DNA of 64,000 nt from Ceratodon purpureus. Its lineage: Eukaryota; Streptophyta; Bryopsida; Pseudoditrichales; Ditrichaceae. Each line of letters starts with the position of its first letter. Position 1 is the stretch's first letter. Below are positions 59,912 to 64,000 of the stretch, piece by piece. The notes beneath the pieces are model-generated. The model worked only from the letters and a program-made list of their open reading frames with translations, made no database searches and was not told where the DNA came from. The translations under genes and the position numbers were made by a program. The stretch lies in assembly GCA_014871385.1 (NCBI GenBank), contig CM026423.1, forward strand, positions 8,284,967 to 8,348,966, written 5' to 3'.

Positions 59912-62900
59912 TTACAGCACATACGTTGGTGCTAGCCGGCCGAGTCCTTTGAGTTCGATTCCTGTAGTTTCTTCCGTAAGACGACCATCAATATCCACAT
60001 TATATGCTTTCCCGGGAGTGCCTGGTAAACCACGCTTCTTCAGCAGCTCCAAGTCCTTGTGATGCAGTTCTCTCCCGTTTACAAGCACTCCGGTTTTGCC
60101 ATGGGAGCAGTGTCGAGCCAATGGAAAGTTTAATTCCTCAATGAAGGGCTGCACAAAATAGCTCATCTTATGAAAATCCTGGTGACTCATGCCAACATTT
60201 AATAGAATTGTAGTACTACCAGATTGATGTTAGCAACTTATTGAAAAGGTTAGATCTCTACTTACCGGGATCATCCCCAGACAAGGTCCACCCATGACCC
60301 CCCAAAACCCAGCTCGAAAGTCGTACCTACAGATCCACCAGAGCATAGATCTCAGCTCGTCTAATATCACAATACGAAATTTGTTTCTCATAAGCCAGAA
60401 ATTCTAGAATGCAGCAGGTACGATAATGAAATTGAAAGAGAGAAGCTGTTAAGTTGCAAGAAACGCCTATAACCAGACAAAAATATCCATAAGAAATCAC
60501 CTGAATTCCCAGTCACCACAAAAGATTCACGGCAGGAACTTACCAATAAGTACCAGGATGTATGGCTCCGGCAAATTCCTCCGCTCTTTTCACTACATCA
60601 TCAGGAACAGCATGACCATTCACAACCACTTTGCGACGGTACTGAGTAGACTTCTTGCCCTTCGTCAATTCTTTAACACTTTTCTTGAGAAAACCTTTGA
60701 GGCCTTTGAACTCATGCCCGTCGTCGAACTCAGGGGTTTCAGGGGCAGACCATGCCGTCATTCGAGCAGGATTAAAACCAGTTGGTCCTATTTTCAGTTG
60801 AGCCGTAGGCTTTTCTTCTTCAGAATCACTGCTGGATTGCAAAAGTTTGCGATCAGGTGAAGTCTTCTGCTGGCGATCTTTCGTACTGATATCCTGACTT
60901 GTGCTGGACAACGCAGGCGAGAGTGAAGCATGAGGTGGTTCAGCTTGACCTGATGGAGATGTCAATATGTCAAGATTCTCCTTGCCCCCTTGAGATGAGC
61001 TCCCAACCGGGCCCAAGTCTCCTGAGGTGTTTGGGGTTGAGGCTTTAGAGGTTTCGGACGGAAGGCTTGAACCTGAAACCATATTCGCCAACTTGGACCC
61101 AGAAGCAGCACGCGGGTTATGTCGCGCAGAAGGAGGCACAGGAAGATTAGCACCTGACTGAGTCCGGAGTACTACTCTGTCCTGAGAACCAGTTTCTCGA
61201 TTGGACCTCGTACCTGAATATCTGCCAGAGGTACCATCAGAGCTATTGGAACCAAGCCGGAAAGATGATTCTGGTGAATTGTCACTTCCACCTGGAGAAG
61301 GGCTTCTAGAAGGTGATAGTAGGTGATTCAAGCGAAACCGAGATATCTTCCAGCAAGAACCGCAGCGAAGTTTTTGTACTCCTGTCTCGCTCCGAGGAAG
61401 ATTCAGCGGAACCTCCAGCTGCAAACTACAATGACGACACCTAACGTGGATACGTTCAGGTACAGGGGTATTGATTTGCAACCTGACTTTCTGCGTCTGC
61501 CCCTTCAACAAAGAATAAGCCGACCCACGCCCGTCTCCACCTAGACCAAAAGAAAAACTGTTCAATTCAAGGGTATCTGACTCCTGAGTGAAATCTTCCT
61601 GCAGCTCTTGCTTGCGTTGATCAGATACTTGTGCTTGAGATGGACTTACACCATGAATGGAATCAGGAGAACGGTGTGGAGAGAAATGGGGAGAAGCAAC
61701 AGATTTGACAGGGCCAAAGGAACCAATGACCTCCAACTGATCTTTAGACCTCGAATTTGGCGATTTCCTATCTGCAGGATCTTGCTCAGCTTCATCATCA
61801 GACCTCTCATTATTACCGTCTATCGTGTCTCCCTGGACTCCTTGTCCATTGCGCGAAAAGGTGGGTGATTTCAGCTCTTCAGAGTGCGGTTTTGAAACAA
61901 TCTGATACGACGAGTCAGCATCATCCACATTGGACGAGTCGTCACTAGTATCATAGTCCAAAACGTCGGGAAGGCCAGGAAAATTTTGTAGATTCGAAGG
62001 AGCATCTAAGTCCTGACGTGAATCAGTTTGTGCCTTCGATGACTGCTCGAGCTGTGGCTGAACACCTCCAAACGCCGACTTGGACGGAATAAAACTAGGT
62101 GGGGACAGCATATTGCGAGGTGGTGATAAGGATTTTCTGGTAGTTTGTGGCGACTGGGAAGGAGACACTTCTTCGTTATCCGATAATGATCTAGGTTCCT
62201 CTTCATCGTCGAAACTCCCCTTGTCGACAACTGGTTTCCCTTTGTACCGCACCTTCATATCCGGCTCCTTTTGCTGCCTTCGCCTAACCGAAGTAGAGTC
62301 ACTTGTAGGTGACAAAACCGGCTCTGGCGTATTTGCCTTTGGAGGTGACACACTGCTTATCTCGTTCAGCCGTCTAGCAACGTCCGATGATGAGGCCCTT
62401 GCAATTGATTTCTGCTCTTGAATGACTTCCACTCGAGCACTCAAAGGATCGTCTCTGCTCTTCATTTTATCCGCTGTTGCCTCCACTAAAGGTAAAATTC
62501 TCTTTTCATTCTCTAATGCAGGGTGTCTGGAAATGGGTTCCTTGGGGAACTTACTTAACTCCTTAGCATCATCTTCTACGCTCCCTCTCGCGACAGCAGG
62601 GAGAGCAGGATTACGATCATTCCCAACAGACCAACCACTGATGGCTACACCATCTGAGCGCTGTCGCCGATGTACACCAAGCTTCTCCTCCCTAGATCTG
62701 CCAGTGGATGGGCCGGCCTCCACTGCATCACGTCGACGACCGTCAAGGTTTCGTTCAAACATAGAATCGGGATTCCTAGTCCCTATATATTCATCTCCTT
62801 GGGATTTATTCCTACCCCTCATAAATGTTCCCTGTGAACTTAGTCCCAGTCCCGGTGTTTGTCTCTCTTTAACCTTATAAAGTGGACCAGCATTCTGTAA

Positions 62901-64000
62901 ATGCAGTGCAGCAAGAGCTTTTGTTGGTGAAAATGGTGTCTGATCGTCGTTGTCTTCAGATTTCCACTGACGCTCTTTCTCTCTACTGGTTGATCCCAGA
63001 ATGGGCAAGTCTGTAGGTGGTCGTCTGTAGCGAGGTGCCTCAGCGGCCGGATCAACAGGTGGCGACTTCTGACGAGTATTAGCGCTCGCATTGATGGGCA
63101 TGTTTCTTGTTCGCATATCTGCAATTCCCTCCTTTCCTCCCGTTGTATCATATTTAGCTGCTGGGTTCCTGATCTGATCAACTGGAGGGGAGGGGAGTTT
63201 GTGAAGCACGTAATTTGGCAATTTGTTACTGGCTTGGACTTCTTCAATATGTGCTGGACTAGAAGCCTTAGTTTGTGGCATAGATGTCGGTCCCTCTCTC
63301 CCACGACGGGAATCCTCGTCACCACTACCATGAGCTGCCAAAGAGTCACGGGGTGAAAGTCTGTGGTGATCGCGCCCAGGTCTGAGACCGTTGTCGTCAT
63401 TTGTATTCGAGCTATGTGGCACCTGTAGAGGGGGTGAAGGTCCAGAAGGGAAACTACTGTGATGCGCTTGGGTTGGTAATTTTCTTCCTGTGTCCACTGG
63501 AGTGGGTCTGCTGTTTCCACTTCTATTAATCTGGTCATCAGGATCACCTAAAGCTGTCTGCCTTGACGTATGGTCAGGTGGCATGGGTTTGGAGGGCAAT
63601 CTTCTACTATCGATACTATCTGCATGACCAGGTGGAGTAGCTCTGTTTTGCTGTTGTACCCGGGCTGACGACCTTCTAGATGCATCAGCGCTCGCATGTT
63701 TTGCTGCAAAATCGTGAGAAACAGTGATGTACCATACCACAACAATCATTACCAGAGTCTACACAGGAAAAAATGACATAGAATGAAAGAGAAAAGTGTT
63801 TGTTTTCTCAAATATATAAAGACTAGTTGGAGATTACAAAGCGATCAGGTAACACGCTCATACATTGTTTCCAAAAAGTGTAAAACATACCTCTTAGGAC
63901 AGTGGAACAATTCCCACATTTGTATAGAGGGGTTCCCGGAGGAGGCTCTTGCAGAAGTGCAAGGCACTTGGGACACCGAACAATCCGAGAAGGTCTATCC
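59912..64000 (-). CDS. DUF3133 zinc-ribbon protein, EDR4-like (5' end outside window)
   Basis: Relatives include ENHANCED DISEASE RESISTANCE 4 and Arabidopsis DUF3133 proteins, some acting in immunity and vesicle traffic; the function here is not shown. Visible exons: 63891->64000, 60544-63703, 60266-60326, 59912-60148, in phase, about 1187 residues. The N-terminal zinc ribbon is RCPKCLALLQEP ... YKCGNCSTVLRAK. A disordered region of some 750 residues rich in Ser, Pro, Asp and Arg follows. The DUF3133 ribbon is CRHCSLQLEVP ... KLRCGSCWK. After a second Ser-rich linker the conserved C-terminal module runs VVVNGHAVPDDVVKRAEEFA, HPGTYWYDFRAGFWGVMGGP, IPPFIEELN, VNGRELHHKDLELL, RGLPGTPGKAY and GRLAP. 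The internal 3.16 kb exon is exceptionally long. The start codon and first exon lie beyond base 64000. Confidence 0.88.

Noticed and set aside
62422..62880. 152-codon plus-strand frame
   Set aside because: Shadow of the DUF3133 exon on the other strand.
1..64000. CRISPR array, operon or bacterial system
   Set aside because: Intron-rich plant genes throughout; no regularly spaced repeats with unique spacers.

Overview
This is a nuclear land-plant window. Its genes have many short exons with GT-AG introns of about 80-500 bases, separated by long AT-rich stretches full of small transposons. The gene set (cluster II/III-type diacylglycerol kinase, plasma-membrane H+-ATPase ending in YTV, MS2-type plastid fatty acyl reductase, CobW/ZNG GTPase, taxilin, DUF3133 zinc-ribbon protein) is conserved across embryophytes. 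Compact introns and protein sequences diverged from angiosperm ones suggest a bryophyte (moss or liverwort), but I cannot prove the species.

Layout. 1-6357 (-): 5' twelve coding exons of a diacylglycerol kinase whose 3' end lies beyond the window. 7350-10931: a 3.6 kb Helitron-like element (A|TC start, hairpin, CTAG|T end) that carries a decayed 5'-truncated Ty3/gypsy retrotransposon with its 3' LTR. A second Helitron-like 5' end lies at 11259. 14014-16345 (-): an F-box gene split by a 918 bp TTAA-flanked inverted-repeat element; removing the element and one TTAA restores a 470-codon frame. 16.4-21.9 kb: gene-free, with several MITE-like inverted repeats. 21961-29162 (-): a complete P3A proton ATPase of 958 residues, with a probable long 5' leader up to about 31.9 kb. 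33063-33335 (-): a small secreted-peptide-like ORF just downstream of 33443-38111 (-), a plastid fatty acyl reductase of 827 residues with an unusually long N-terminus. 39.5-45.4 kb: repeats, including a second, inversely oriented copy of the TTAA element and a Harbinger-like MITE. 45757-49363 (+): a plastid-type CobW/ZNG metallochaperone of about 495 residues with a His-rich loop. 51284-55457 (-): a taxilin-family coiled-coil protein of 593 residues. 59912->64000 (-): a DUF3133/EDR4-like zinc-ribbon protein, N-terminus cut by the window edge.

The genes are independent housekeeping or cell-biology loci rather than a cluster or operon. Common themes are membrane and lipid metabolism (DGK, FAR), proton export, plastid metal handling and trafficking. 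The most distinctive features are the repeated TTAA-flanked element (one copy inside a gene), the Helitron with retrotransposon cargo, and a strand-composition switch at the 5' ends of four genes that may mark transcription starts.
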